Source: Roseiarcus sp963783175 (GTDB taxonomy: Bacteria > Pseudomonadota > Alphaproteobacteria > Rhizobiales > Beijerinckiaceae). Taken from it: a DNA stretch of 64,000 nt. Below are positions 8,528-17,840 of this stretch, one piece after another. The stretch spans positions 1-64,000 of the forward strand of contig CAWANG010000027.1 of the NCBI GenBank assembly GCA_963783175.1, written 5' to 3'. A program made the position numbers and the translations under genes. The notes beneath the pieces were generated by a model that had not been told where the DNA came from, did no database searches, and saw only the letters and a list, made by a program, of their open reading frames with translations. Position 1 is the first letter of the stretch. The number at the start of each line of letters is the position of its first letter.

Positions 8528-8966
8528 TAGAAAGGATGCCTTCGTAGCCCTAAAGACATATTCCGGAAGTTGCCACTGCGGCGCGGTTCGTTTCCAAGCA
8601 GATGTCGACCTCAGCAAGGGGACGCTTAAATGCAACTGTTCAAGCTGCGCCAAGGCCCGTTCCTGGCTGGTGTTCGCCATTCCTGATCGTTATCGGCTGA
8701 TCGCGGGCGCGGACTCGCAGGCGGTCTACCAGTGGACGCCGCCGGGAAACGCCGCGCCGAACTTCGAGTATCACTTTTGCAAAAATTGCGGCATCCGGAC
8801 GCCTTCGCGCGGCGTGGCCGAGGCGTTGGGCGGCGTGTTCCACGCGATCCAGGTCACGCTGTTCGACGACGTCGATCCCGACGAGTTAGCGGGAGCGCCC
8901 ATCCAATACGTTGACGGCCGCAACGATCATTTTGACCGCCCGCCGGCCGATACGCGCCTGCTTTGA
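8505..8966 (+). CDS. GFA/CENP-V zinc-binding protein (start uncertain)
   Basis: The conserved part begins at about 8547 with LKTYSGSCHCGAVRF, followed by CNCSSC and CKNCG, the cysteines that bind zinc in the GFA (glutathione-dependent formaldehyde-activating-like) family. No normal start lies where the family's methionine is expected: that position holds GTA (8544). A TTG at 8505 is the nearest usable upstream start; an ATG at 8370 is in frame but overlaps the preceding pseudogene. The family name reflects an old assignment; real substrates are mostly unknown. Confidence 0.75.
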   Translation: MDQVPLIDRKDAFVALKTYSGSCHCGAVRFQADVDLSKGTLKCNCSSCAKARSWLVFAIPDRYRLIAGADSQAVYQWTPPGNAAPNFEYHFCKNCGIRTPSRGVAEALGGVFHAIQVTLFDDVDPDELAGAPIQYVDGRNDHFDRPPADTRLL

Positions 8967-9056
8967 AGTCGAATGAGAGAACCGGCCGCCCCGATCGACC
9001 TGAGGATTGGGCCTCCGGCTTGATCCGGCGATCGCAATTGCGATACGCCTGACGCC

Positions 9057-9914
9057 ATGGATCGGGTCTGGTTCATCACCGGTGCCTCGAGCGGCTTTGG
9101 CCGCGCCTTGGCCGAAGCCGTGCTGAAGCGCGGCGACAGCGTCGTCGTTGCGGCTCGGCGAAAGGAGGCGCTCGAGGCGCTCGCGGCCGCGCACGGAGGA
9201 TCGGCGCTCGCGATCGAGCTCGATGTGACCGACGCGGAGGCGCGCTTGAAAGCCGTCGAGGCCGCGCTTGCGTGCTTCGGCCGGATCGACGTGCTCGCCA
9301 ACATCGCCGGACGCGGCTCGCTCGGCGCGGCCGAGGAATTCCTCCCCGATCAGCTGCGCGAGCAGATGGAGGTCAACTTTTTCGCTGCCGCCGAAATGAC
9401 CCGTGCCGTGCTGCCGGCCATGCGGACGCAGGGGAGGGGCCACATCCTGCAGCTCACCAGCGTCGGCGGGCTGGTGTCGATCGGCGGGTTCGGCCCCTAT
9501 TGCGCCTCGAAATACGCGCTCGAAGGCTGGAGCGAGGCACTTCGCGACGAGGTCAAGCCGCTCGGCATCCGGGTCACGATCGTCGAGCCCGGCGCCTTCC
9601 GCACGGAGTTCGCCGGCCCCGCCAACATGCGCCCCGCCCTCCGCCTCGAAACCTATCGCCCTGTCATCGATCCGCTCGAAGCCTATCTCTACGGCGGCGA
9701 CGGCATGCAGCCGGGCGATCCGGCCAAGGCGGCCGAGGCGATGATTGCAATTGTCGAAAGCGACGATCCGCCGCTGCGCCTTCTGCTCGGCGCCGACGCG
9801 ATCGGGCTTTGGCAGCAGAAGCAGGCCGCCTTTTTGTCAGAGCTGGCCCGCTGGCGGCAAATCGGCGAGGCGACCGGGTTCGAAGTCGTCGCTCCGACGC
9901 CGATCGGCGCCTGA
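9057..9914 (+). CDS. SDR family oxidoreductase
   Basis: 285 residues of the classical short-chain dehydrogenase fold. TGASSGFGRALAEA near the N-terminus binds NAD(P); LANIAGRG corresponds to the NNAG motif; the active site is Tyr-Cys-Ala-Ser-Lys in PYCASKYALEGW, preceded by the catalytic serine in LTSVGGL. It is close to cytosolic SDRs of the 17-beta-HSD-like group. It is followed after 8 bases by a second SDR, so the two form one unit. The substrate cannot be told. Confidence 0.92.
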   Translation: MDRVWFITGASSGFGRALAEAVLKRGDSVVVAARRKEALEALAAAHGGSALAIELDVTDAEARLKAVEAALACFGRIDVLANIAGRGSLGAAEEFLPDQLREQMEVNFFAAAEMTRAVLPAMRTQGRGHILQLTSVGGLVSIGGFGPYCASKYALEGWSEALRDEVKPLGIRVTIVEPGAFRTEFAGPANMRPALRLETYRPVIDPLEAYLYGGDGMQPGDPAKAAEAMIAIVESDDPPLRLLLGADAIGLWQQKQAAFLSELARWRQIGEATGFEVVAPTPIGA

Positions 9915-9922
9915 GGCGCGCC

Positions 9923-10612
9923 ATGCCACCGTCCCCCATCGCCTTGGTGACGGGCGGAAACCGCGGGATCGGCCTCGAGGTCTGCCGCCAGCTGGCTGAA
10001 AATCGCATGCGCGTCCTGCTCGGCGCGCGCGATTCGGCGAAAGGCGGAGCGGCGGCGCGGGAAATGTCCCGCGGAGGCTTCGACGTCGAGGCGGTCACGC
10101 TCGACGTGACGGACGCGGCGAGCATCCGGGCGCTCGGCGATCAGCTCGCTACGGTCGATGTGCTGATCAACAACGCCGGCGTCGATTACGACACCGATCA
10201 GACGCCGATCGGCGCCGATCTCGCCCGGGTCCGGAAGACCTTCGAGACCAATGTCTTCGGCGCCTGGGCGATGGCTCAGGCGGTTGCGCCAGGCATGCGG
10301 CGCCGCCGCTGGGGCCGGATCGTCAACGTGAGCAGCGGCGCCGGCAGTCTGGCGTCGATGGGGCGCGGGCCGCCCGGCTACAGCGCCTCGAAGGCCGCGC
10401 TCAACGCTCTCACCCGGTTGCTTGCCGGCGAACTTGCGGGAACCGGCGTTCTCGTCAACAGCGTCTGCCCGGGCTGGGTTAAGACCGACATGGGCGGGCG
10501 CGGCGGGCGGCTGGTGCAAGACGGCGCCGCAAGCGTCGTCTGGGCGGCGATGCTGCCTGACGACGGGCCGACCGGCGGCTGCTTCCGCGACGGCCGCCCG
10601 GTCGCATGGTGA
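9923..10612 (+). CDS. SDR family oxidoreductase
   Basis: 229 residues from ATG 9923; the open frame extends further upstream but would lie inside the previous gene. VTGGNRGIGLEVCRQLA binds the cofactor, NNAG is at VDVLINNAGVD, and the active site is Tyr-Ser-Ala-Ser-Lys. The C-terminal part (SVCPGWVKTDMGG) resembles carbonyl reductase-like SDRs. Likely an NADPH-dependent reductase of unknown substrate, co-transcribed with the SDR just upstream. Confidence 0.92.
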   Translation: MPPSPIALVTGGNRGIGLEVCRQLAENRMRVLLGARDSAKGGAAAREMSRGGFDVEAVTLDVTDAASIRALGDQLATVDVLINNAGVDYDTDQTPIGADLARVRKTFETNVFGAWAMAQAVAPGMRRRRWGRIVNVSSGAGSLASMGRGPPGYSASKAALNALTRLLAGELAGTGVLVNSVCPGWVKTDMGGRGGRLVQDGAASVVWAAMLPDDGPTGGCFRDGRPVAW

Positions 10613-11068
10613 GCGGCGAACGGCGCTCGACCGGCCCGCCGATTGAGCAAGAAAAAATCGACAACTCTTTGTGATAATCAGAAGGGCGTGCTATGGTGCC
10701 TCCCGTCGGACGGACCCGGCCCCGCCGTCCGCGCGACGGAGGCGATTGGCGGCGGCCTATTTTTAACGTCGGCGCTATGTTCAATGATTGGGAGGAGAAT
10801 CGATTAGGTCGCCAAGCCGGATTCGTGACCTAAACCATTGAGAAGTCTTGATTGGGAGCAGGAAAAGCCTTTGGATTCCCTTCCGCTTTTTCTTGGATTT
10901 TGTTGCGGCCAATTTGGATTTTATTGCGTCTGATTTTGGTTTCGTTGCGTCTGGCTTGGAAACGCTTCCGCAGCTCGACTTGCCCGCGCGATCACACGCC
11001 GATCATAATCCGGCGCCAACATTTGCGCCGGAGGCGATGGGAAAGCGCCCCGTCGGGGAGGAAACCAA
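10613..11068. other. Long leader region of the collagen-like gene
   Basis: 456 bases without a convincing gene. It holds a GC-rich hairpin (CGGACGG at 10707 with CCGTCCG at 10725), which may end the SDR unit, and a short tandem repeat at 10893-10955. A small open frame covers 10848-11078 (TTG start) and overlaps the next gene's start, but its composition does not look protein-coding. Confidence 0.5.
10893..10955 (+). repeat. Three 21-bp imperfect tandem repeats
   Basis: Units start at 10893, 10914 and 10935 and share the pattern TTGGATTTTNTTGCGNCNNA with a few changes; a weaker fourth copy starts at 10956. The T-rich stretch stands out from its GC-rich surroundings and lies about 115 bases before the collagen-like gene. 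Confidence 0.7.
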
Positions 11069-11857
11069 ATGCGTTTGACTGTCGCCGGCGTCGCAATGGC
11101 CGCGCTCATCGCCGTCTCGGGTTGCGCGAAGGGAGACAAGGGCGACCAGGGGTCGCCCGGGCCTCAAGGGTCGCAAGGTCCCGCCGGCCCGGCCGGGGCA
11201 AAGGGCGAAGCGGGCGTGGTCGGCGCTATTGGTTCGCAGGGGCCGAAGGGCGACCCAGGCCCGGAGGGTCCGCCGGGGCCGAAAGGCGAGACCGGCCCGG
11301 CCGGTCCGCCCGGACCTCTGGGGCCGCCAGGGCCCGACGGGCCACAAGGGCCGAAGGGCGACGGAGGGTTGGCCGGTGCGCCCGGACTGCAGGGACCGAA
11401 AGGCGAGCCGGGGCCCGAGGGGCCGGCGGGACCAGGGGGGTCAAAGGGCGAATCCGGCGCGGCCGGGCCCGCCGGATCGCCCGGGTCTGTCGGACCGCCT
11501 GGGCCGAAGGGCGACACCGGAATTGTCGGCGCGGCGGGGCCGCCCGGACCGCCAGGACATACCGGGCCCGCCGGGCCTCTCGGCCTGCCTGGGCCTCCCG
11601 GCGTCGCTGGGCCGCCAGGGCATATGGGGCCGCCCGGGCCTCAGGGCCCGGCCGGAATGCCGGGACCGCAGGGCCCGCCAGGAGCCGGCGCGAGCTTCAG
11701 AGTCGTCAGCGACTCGGCGCAGGCTTCGTGCAACGCCGGCGAGATCATGGCCAGCGCCTATTGCGCCGGCGGAACGGGGGCCTTGCATATCGATGGCACG
11801 ACTGGCGCAACTTGCGACGGCGGCGCAAAGGCGGTGATTGTCTGCGCGAAGCAGTAG
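11069..11857 (+). CDS. Collagen-like (Gly-X-Y) lipoprotein
   Basis: 262 residues. GGGGAGG lies 7 bases before the ATG. The N-terminus is a lipoprotein signal with the cleavage site AVSG/Cys19, so the protein should be lipidated and sit in the outer membrane or periplasm. From about residue 22 to 206 it is an almost uninterrupted Gly-X-Y array, rich in GPPG, GPKGD and GPEG, which should form a collagen triple helix. The end is a globular tail of about 55 residues with four cysteines (ASCNAGE, AYCAGG, ATCDGG, IVCAKQ). Bacterial collagen-like proteins often act in adhesion or as surface stalks. No partner gene is adjacent. Confidence 0.9.
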   Translation: MRLTVAGVAMAALIAVSGCAKGDKGDQGSPGPQGSQGPAGPAGAKGEAGVVGAIGSQGPKGDPGPEGPPGPKGETGPAGPPGPLGPPGPDGPQGPKGDGGLAGAPGLQGPKGEPGPEGPAGPGGSKGESGAAGPAGSPGSVGPPGPKGDTGIVGAAGPPGPPGHTGPAGPLGLPGPPGVAGPPGHMGPPGPQGPAGMPGPQGPPGAGASFRVVSDSAQASCNAGEIMASAYCAGGTGALHIDGTTGATCDGGAKAVIVCAKQ

Positions 11858-12078
11858 GGCGCAAGAGATCTGGAATCGCCGAGTCCGCGTCGAACATTGC
11901 CCAGCGGCTGCGAGAGCGGCAGCGCCGCCTTGACTTGCGCAAATCCGAGGGCAAATTCAACGCGTAACATCTCACGGGCCTAACGGCGACGCCGCTCGGC
12001 CTGGCGCATGCGCGTGGCTTCGCCGATCCAGGAATGGGCGATCACGCCGGTCGGGGCGCCCCTCATTGAGGTACTCGA

Positions 12079-15000
12079 TTGTCTGAGTTTGCGGCGGACC
12101 CGACTTCAAAGTCCCAGCGAGGCTGGGAGGCTCTTGCTGGAGGAGGCGAGGTCCGCGCGCTCATGCGTGCGCGAGATTGGAACTCGACGCCGATCGGGCC
12201 TCCAGAGGCTTGGCAGCAGAGCCTGAGGGCCATCGTTCGCGTCATGCTCACGTCGCGTTTCGCGATGTGGATGGCGTGGGGTCCGGAACTCACGTTCTTC
12301 TGCAACGACGCCTACCTTCCCACGGTCGGGATCAAACGGGACTGGGTGATCGGCAGCCGGTCCGATCGCGTGTGGGCGGAGATCTGGCCCGACATCGGAC
12401 CGCGCATCGAGCATGTCCTGTCCAGCGGCCAGGCGACTTGGGATGAAGCCTTGTTGCTCTATCTTGAACGCTCTGGATTCGCCGAAGAGACCTACCACAC
12501 CTTTTCTTACTCGCCGCTCGCCGACGACGACGGCAAGATCGCGGGCATGCTCTGCGTGGTCGCCGAGGTGACCGAACGAGTCATCGGCGAACGCCAGCTT
12601 GCAGTTCTGCGCGACCTCGGCGTGAGGCTGGCCGGCGCGGCCACCAGAGCCGAACTGATGTCGGCGCTGGAGGAGTGCCTTGCCGTAAACCCGCGCGACC
12701 TGCCGTTCGCGCTCGTCTATCTTCGCGACGGAACCAGCGACGAGGCGGAGCTCATGGCGGCGCACGGCGTCGGGCGGGAGCGCGCGGCTCAGTCACACTC
12801 TGCGGGCTCGCCGGATCGGGCGTCGAACTGGTCGCTTGACCGCGTGCTCCGAGACAGCGAACCGTTGAATGTCCGCGTTCCCAAGGATCTGATTGCCGGG
12901 CTCAAGCTGGATCAATGGCAGTCCTCGCCGGAGCGAGCCATCGCCGTGCCGATCAAGGGGGCGGAAGGCGAGGCCGCCGTCGGCGTTCTCGTGGCGGGAC
13001 TGAACCCGCACCGGGCATTCGACTCGGGCTATCGCGGCTTTATAGACTTGCTGACGGGTCAGCTTTCGGCCGCGGTCGCTCGCGCCGACGACTACGAGCG
13101 CGAGCGCGCCCGCGCCGCCGCTCTCGCCGAAATTGACCGGGCGAAGACGGCGTTCTTCTCCAACATCAGTCACGAATTCCGGACGCCGCTGACCCTCATG
13201 ATTGGACCGCTCGAGGACGCGCTCGTCGACTTTGGCGCGCACGCAGCGGTGCAATTGGATCGTGTCGACATTGCGCATCGGAACGCGCTTCGGCTGCTTC
13301 GCCTCGTCAATTCGCTCCTCGACTTCTCGCGCATCGAGGCGGGGCGGATTCAGGCAACGTTCCGCCCGACCGACATCGCCGCGCTAACCGCGGAAATTGC
13401 GAGCGGCTTCCGGTCGGCGATCGAGAGGGCCGGCTTACGATTTATGGTCGAAGTCAGCCCTCTAGCGCGGCCGGTCTTTGCCGACCGTGACATGTGGGAG
13501 AAGATCGTTCTCAACCTGTTGTCGAACGCGTTCAAATTCACATGGGAGGGCGAAATCGAGGTGTCGCTGCGCGAAGTCGATGGGCGGGCGCAACTTACTG
13601 TGCGCGACACCGGCGTTGGCATTCCCGACGACGAATTACCCAAACTCTTCGAACGGTTCCATCGCGTCGAAGGCGCCCACGGGCGCAGCTTCGAGGGTTC
13701 CGGCATCGGCCTTGCGCTCGTATATGAGCTTGTGAGGCAGCACGGGGGCAAAATTTCCGTTGAAAGCGCGGTTGGCCGCGGCACAATTTTCACCGTCGCG
13801 GTTCCCTTTGGCGCGACCCATTTGCCCGCTGATCGCATCGGAGCTGCGGAAGACGATATCGCGGCGCCGGCGAGGGTGAGTTCGTTCGTTGAGGAGGCGC
13901 TCCGCTGGCTGCCGGCCAGCGCGGCTGGCGCGCTGCTGGAAACAGGATCGGCCGTCGACATTCCGCAAGAGGCGGCGCCGCTTCCGGAGGCCGCCGGCCG
14001 TCGCGTTCTTATCGCTGACGACAATGCCGACCTGCGCGACTACATCGCTCGCCTTCTGACCGAGAAGGGCTATGAGATCGAAGTTGTTGGAGACGGCCAC
14101 GCGGCGCTCGCGGCGCTCAAGGCCTCTAAGCCAGATCTGCTCCTGACCGACGTGATGATGCCGGGGCTGGACGGATTTGGGCTTCTGCGCGCCGTTCGCG
14201 AAAATCCCGATCTTCGCGAGCTTCCCGTCCTGATGCTATCGGCCCGCGCCGGCGAGGAAGCCAAGGTCGACGGTCTTGCCGCCGGCGCTGACGACTATCT
14301 GACGAAGCCCTTTTCGGCGCGCGAACTTGTGGCTCGCGTCGCTTCCGGCATTTCGATGGCGCGCGTCCGGCGCGAGGCGGCTGACGCGATCAAGGCCAGC
14401 GAGGCAGCGCTCCGGGAGGTCAATGAACAGCTCGAGGCTCGCGTGGCCCATGCAATCGCCCAGCGCGAAACGGTCGAAGACGCGCTCCGCCAGGCGCAGA
14501 AGATGGAGGCGGTGGGCCAGCTCACGGGCGGCATAGCGCACGACTTCAATAACCTTCTGACCGTCATCACCGGCAACGTGGACATGGCCAGGCGCGCGCT
14601 CGGCTCCGGCGAGACGTCGCGCGCCGGGCGTGCGCTGGACAACGCACAGAAAGGCGCCATGCGGGCAGCAGCGCTCACCCAGCGTCTGCTTGCCTTTTCC
14701 CGTCGCCAGCCGTTGGCTCCCAGATTGGTCAACATGGATCGGCTTGTCGGCGGGATGGCCGATCTGCTTCATCGCGCGTTGGGCGAACAGGTGCAGCTCG
14801 AGACGGTTTCGACGCCGGGCTTATGGCGAGTTGAGGTCGACCCTAATCAGCTTGAGAGCGCGATTTTGAATCTCGCGGTCAACGCCCGCGACGCGATGCC
14901 GGAAGGCGGCAAGCTTACGATTGAGACGGCAAATGCGCGCCTTGACGAACAATACGCGGCTGCGCACGCGGAAGTCGCGCCAGGCAACTACGTCGTCATC

Positions 15001-16041
15001 GCCGTGACCGACACGGGAACCGGAATGACGAAAGAAACCCTCGCGCGCGTTTTTGATCCGTTCTTCACGACGAAAGGGGTCGGCAAAGGCACTGGGCTCG
15101 GGTTGTCGATGGTGTATGGCTTCGTCAAACAATCGGGCGGTCACGTAAAGATTTACTCGGAGCCGAATGAAGGGACGACGGTCAAGATCTATCTGCCACG
15201 GATAATAAACAGCGGCGAAGTCGAAGAAAGCGACGAGGTCGGCGAGGTCGATCGCATACGGCGCGAACAACGTATTCTCGTCGTCGAGGACGACGACGAT
15301 GTGCGCGCCTATACCGTCGAGATCCTGCGGGAGCTCGGCTACCGGGTGCTTGAAGCTCATGACGGGCCTTCGGCCATGCGGCTTCTCGAAAGGCAGGAAC
15401 AACAGGTCGACCTTCTGTTCACCGACATAGTGATGCCGGGTCTCTCCGGGCGAGAGCTTGCCGACGCCGCCCGCCGGAGCCACCCCGCTCTAAAGGTGCT
15501 CTTCACTTCGGGTTACGCGCGCAACGCTATCGTTCACGGCGGCCGTCTTGATCCTGGCGTCGAAATGATCGCCAAACCTTTCACTTACCAGGGGCTCGCC
15601 GAAAAGATCGCAGACGTGCTCGATGCCGGACGCACAGGACGCATGCTCATCGTCGAGGGCGATGAAACGGTGCGCATGTTCGCGGTCGAGACGCTCCTGG
15701 AAGCTGGCAACGCAGTCGATGAGGCAGCGACCGCGTCGGAGGCGCGGGGACGCGTCCGTGCGGCGGGCGGTCGGTACGACGCGGTGCTGCTTGACGTTTC
15801 AATCCCCGAAAACGGCGGCGACTCGCTCGTTATCGAGTTGCGAGCAATGTACGCCGATTTGCCAATCCTGATCGCCAGCGGCGAGGCCGCCGAAGCGATG
15901 GGCGAGCGTTTCGCCGGCGACCGCTGCGTGGCTGTGATCAGCAAGCCTTACAGTGCGGCCAAGCTCCAGGCCGCCCTCGACAAGCTCCGAGCGCGCTGTG
16001 GAGCGGGTGTCGCTCGGAAGCGGCCCGACGCTGCGAAGTGA
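12079..16041 (+). CDS. Giant hybrid sensor histidine kinase with two kinase cores and three receiver domains
   Basis: 1320 residues from TTG 12079 (GAGG 7 bases upstream). Order: PAS-like sensor (to about 165), GAF-like domain (about 175-335), first HisKA with His365 in NISHEFRTPLTLMI and first ATPase domain (about 465-590), first receiver (about 640-755, LLLTDVMMPG), second HisKA with His821 in GGIAHDFNNLLTVI and ATPase (about 930-1045), second receiver (about 1065-1180, LLFTDIVMPG) and third receiver (about 1188-1305). No membrane segment, so it is a cytosolic sensor. The third receiver has IVEGDE in place of the usual double acid, so its phosphorylation may be altered. No output regulator is next to it. 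Confidence 0.93.
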   Translation: MSEFAADPTSKSQRGWEALAGGGEVRALMRARDWNSTPIGPPEAWQQSLRAIVRVMLTSRFAMWMAWGPELTFFCNDAYLPTVGIKRDWVIGSRSDRVWAEIWPDIGPRIEHVLSSGQATWDEALLLYLERSGFAEETYHTFSYSPLADDDGKIAGMLCVVAEVTERVIGERQLAVLRDLGVRLAGAATRAELMSALEECLAVNPRDLPFALVYLRDGTSDEAELMAAHGVGRERAAQSHSAGSPDRASNWSLDRVLRDSEPLNVRVPKDLIAGLKLDQWQSSPERAIAVPIKGAEGEAAVGVLVAGLNPHRAFDSGYRGFIDLLTGQLSAAVARADDYERERARAAALAEIDRAKTAFFSNISHEFRTPLTLMIGPLEDALVDFGAHAAVQLDRVDIAHRNALRLLRLVNSLLDFSRIEAGRIQATFRPTDIAALTAEIASGFRSAIERAGLRFMVEVSPLARPVFADRDMWEKIVLNLLSNAFKFTWEGEIEVSLREVDGRAQLTVRDTGVGIPDDELPKLFERFHRVEGAHGRSFEGSGIGLALVYELVRQHGGKISVESAVGRGTIFTVAVPFGATHLPADRIGAAEDDIAAPARVSSFVEEALRWLPASAAGALLETGSAVDIPQEAAPLPEAAGRRVLIADDNADLRDYIARLLTEKGYEIEVVGDGHAALAALKASKPDLLLTDVMMPGLDGFGLLRAVRENPDLRELPVLMLSARAGEEAKVDGLAAGADDYLTKPFSARELVARVASGISMARVRREAADAIKASEAALREVNEQLEARVAHAIAQRETVEDALRQAQKMEAVGQLTGGIAHDFNNLLTVITGNVDMARRALGSGETSRAGRALDNAQKGAMRAAALTQRLLAFSRRQPLAPRLVNMDRLVGGMADLLHRALGEQVQLETVSTPGLWRVEVDPNQLESAILNLAVNARDAMPEGGKLTIETANARLDEQYAAAHAEVAPGNYVVIAVTDTGTGMTKETLARVFDPFFTTKGVGKGTGLGLSMVYGFVKQSGGHVKIYSEPNEGTTVKIYLPRIINSGEVEESDEVGEVDRIRREQRILVVEDDDDVRAYTVEILRELGYRVLEAHDGPSAMRLLERQEQQVDLLFTDIVMPGLSGRELADAARRSHPALKVLFTSGYARNAIVHGGRLDPGVEMIAKPFTYQGLAEKIADVLDAGRTGRMLIVEGDETVRMFAVETLLEAGNAVDEAATASEARGRVRAAGGRYDAVLLDVSIPENGGDSLVIELRAMYADLPILIASGEAAEAMGERFAGDRCVAVISKPYSAAKLQAALDKLRARCGAGVARKRPDAAK

Positions 16042-16184
16042 AGGTCGCGCCGGCGCTCGGCGCTCCGAGACCAGCATGAATCCGTCCCTCGTGGAGGTGT
16101 CGCCGCCGCACCGATCCGTAGTTGACGCCGCCGACTGGAGAGGGGGCGTCAGGGAAAGAGTTCGAGCGCTGCCTGAGCCGCGGC

Positions 16185-17840
16185 TCAGCGCGGCGGATAC
16201 CAATAAGCAGCCTGCGGCTTCGAGCGGTCGATGACCACGAACTGGTTGGCGAACACGCGATAGCTTGGGCTCGCGTCGCCATCGGGCCATTGCACCCGGA
16301 TCTCCGCCCGCTCGGCAGTGCCGAGGCCGACATGGATGAAGCCCGCATGGCCTGAGGCGTCGCCGCCGCCGACGTCGACGAAGCGCGTCTGGCTCCGGGT
16401 TCCCGTTCTGATCGTAATCCGGGCCCCGATAGCGTTGCGGTTAGGGTTCGGCTCGACGAGTTTGATCTCGCTCCAATTGCCCATCGGCAGCGGCGGACCG
16501 TCCGGATTCTTGGCCCCCAGGTTGCGGTACAGCGACACGTTCGAGCCTCGGTTGATCTGCAAGATGTCGAGCTTCCCATCGAGGTTGAAGTCGGCGATCA
16601 GAGCCCCGCGGCCCTTGAGCCCGTTGGCGATGCCCGCCTCGTCGCCGGCCTCGGCGAATTTGCGGTTGAACTGGCCGAGCAGCAGATTGCTCGGGTCGTA
16701 GGCGGCGAAGTCGGGCATCTGTTCGAGATTGCCCTTGGAGACGAAGATGTCGAGGAGCCCAGCGTTGTTGAAGTCGGCGAATTCGGCGTGCCAGGCGGTC
16801 GAAGGCCGCTTGTCGCCGCCCGCATAGGGAATATGCGCGGTCGCCCCGACCTCACCGGCGATGTCGCGATAGATGGGCGCCTCCCCGCGGTCGCCTTCCT
16901 CGGGATCGAGCTTCTGCAACTTCTCGTCGCCCATGGAGGTGAGGAAATATTCCGGATAGCCCGAGCCGTCGAGGTCGCCTTCGGCGATCCCCATGCCGTA
17001 GATCGACAAATGCCGCCAGCCGTCGGCGCGGGTGTAGAGGCGGGGCGTTTTGCCCGACTTGATCCGCCACATCTGCTCCTCGCCGCCGCGGTAATATTGC
17101 CGGTCGTTGGAGACGCGCAGCGACGGCGCGCCCGACTTGTTCCAGTCGGTGAACAGCATCGACAACGCGCAGAAGCCGGGCGCGAGCGGCGTGCGGACCG
17201 AGTAGTCGGGTCTGTCGCCGGGTTGCGGGCGATAGAGCGAGTTCTCCTCGCAGGTTCCCCACGGCGAGCCCGGCGCGCTGCGGTCGACGTAATGGCCGAT
17301 CGCCAGCGTCGGGAATTTCTGTCCCGGCTCCCACTCGGCGGCAAACGCCGTCGTCCATCCCGGATCCCCCTCGAAATTCCATTCGTGGTTGGCGAGCGTG
17401 AACGTGCAATTCGGGCCGCCCTTGAGCAGGAGGTTGGCGCCGACCCTGAGCACGAAGAGATCCATGTGGCCGTCGCCGGAAATGTCGATCGGATAGGCGC
17501 CTATGACGTTCTCGAGCAGTTTCGGATCGGCGCCGATGTCGAGCGGCTTCTCCTCGAATTTGAGCGGGCCGCCGGCGCGCGAACGATTGACGTAGAGCCG
17601 CGCCGGATTCTTGCCGCCCGCCAGGAATACCGAGGGAAAGCCTGACCCGTCGCAGTCGAACGCCGCCCCGCCGCCGCCGACGAAGAATTCCCACGGACCG
17701 TCGTAGACGCTGTGAATTCCCGCCGCCTCGGCCTCCTCGTGCATGAGCGGCACGTCGCCGACAGGCTTTTGCCGGTCATCGGCGGCGCGCGCCGCCGCGA
17801 CACCGACGAAGAGCGCAAGAACACAGAAGACGACCCGCAT
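16185..17840 (-). CDS. CRTAC1-like secreted protein with VCBS/FG-GAP repeats and ASPIC/UnbV domain
   Basis: About 551 residues; ATG 17840 shares its A with the stop of the upstream cytochrome gene (TGATG), and a GTG three bases earlier is possible. A signal peptide ends VAAARAADD. The body has FG-GAP-type calcium-binding repeats such as DISGDGHMDLFVL, DLDGSGYPEYF and DFNLDGKLDILQI, forming a beta-propeller. The end (RNAIGARITIRTGTRSQTRF) is the ASPIC/UnbV domain. It is coupled to a di-haem cytochrome, so the pair likely works together in the periplasm. Confidence 0.9.
   Translation of the reverse strand: MRVVFCVLALFVGVAAARAADDRQKPVGDVPLMHEEAEAAGIHSVYDGPWEFFVGGGGAAFDCDGSGFPSVFLAGGKNPARLYVNRSRAGGPLKFEEKPLDIGADPKLLENVIGAYPIDISGDGHMDLFVLRVGANLLLKGGPNCTFTLANHEWNFEGDPGWTTAFAAEWEPGQKFPTLAIGHYVDRSAPGSPWGTCEENSLYRPQPGDRPDYSVRTPLAPGFCALSMLFTDWNKSGAPSLRVSNDRQYYRGGEEQMWRIKSGKTPRLYTRADGWRHLSIYGMGIAEGDLDGSGYPEYFLTSMGDEKLQKLDPEEGDRGEAPIYRDIAGEVGATAHIPYAGGDKRPSTAWHAEFADFNNAGLLDIFVSKGNLEQMPDFAAYDPSNLLLGQFNRKFAEAGDEAGIANGLKGRGALIADFNLDGKLDILQINRGSNVSLYRNLGAKNPDGPPLPMGNWSEIKLVEPNPNRNAIGARITIRTGTRSQTRFVDVGGGDASGHAGFIHVGLGTAERAEIRVQWPDGDASPSYRVFANQFVVIDRSKPQAAYWYPPR

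Noticed and set aside
10848..11078. A 76-codon gene before the collagen-like lipoprotein
   Set aside because: It starts at TTG without a ribosome site, is made by the 21-bp repeats and overlaps the well-supported start at 11069.
11003..11517. Antisense and shifted frames with Gly/Pro-rich products over the collagen-like gene
   Set aside because: They arise from the repetitive GC-rich Gly-X-Y coding sequence read in other frames.
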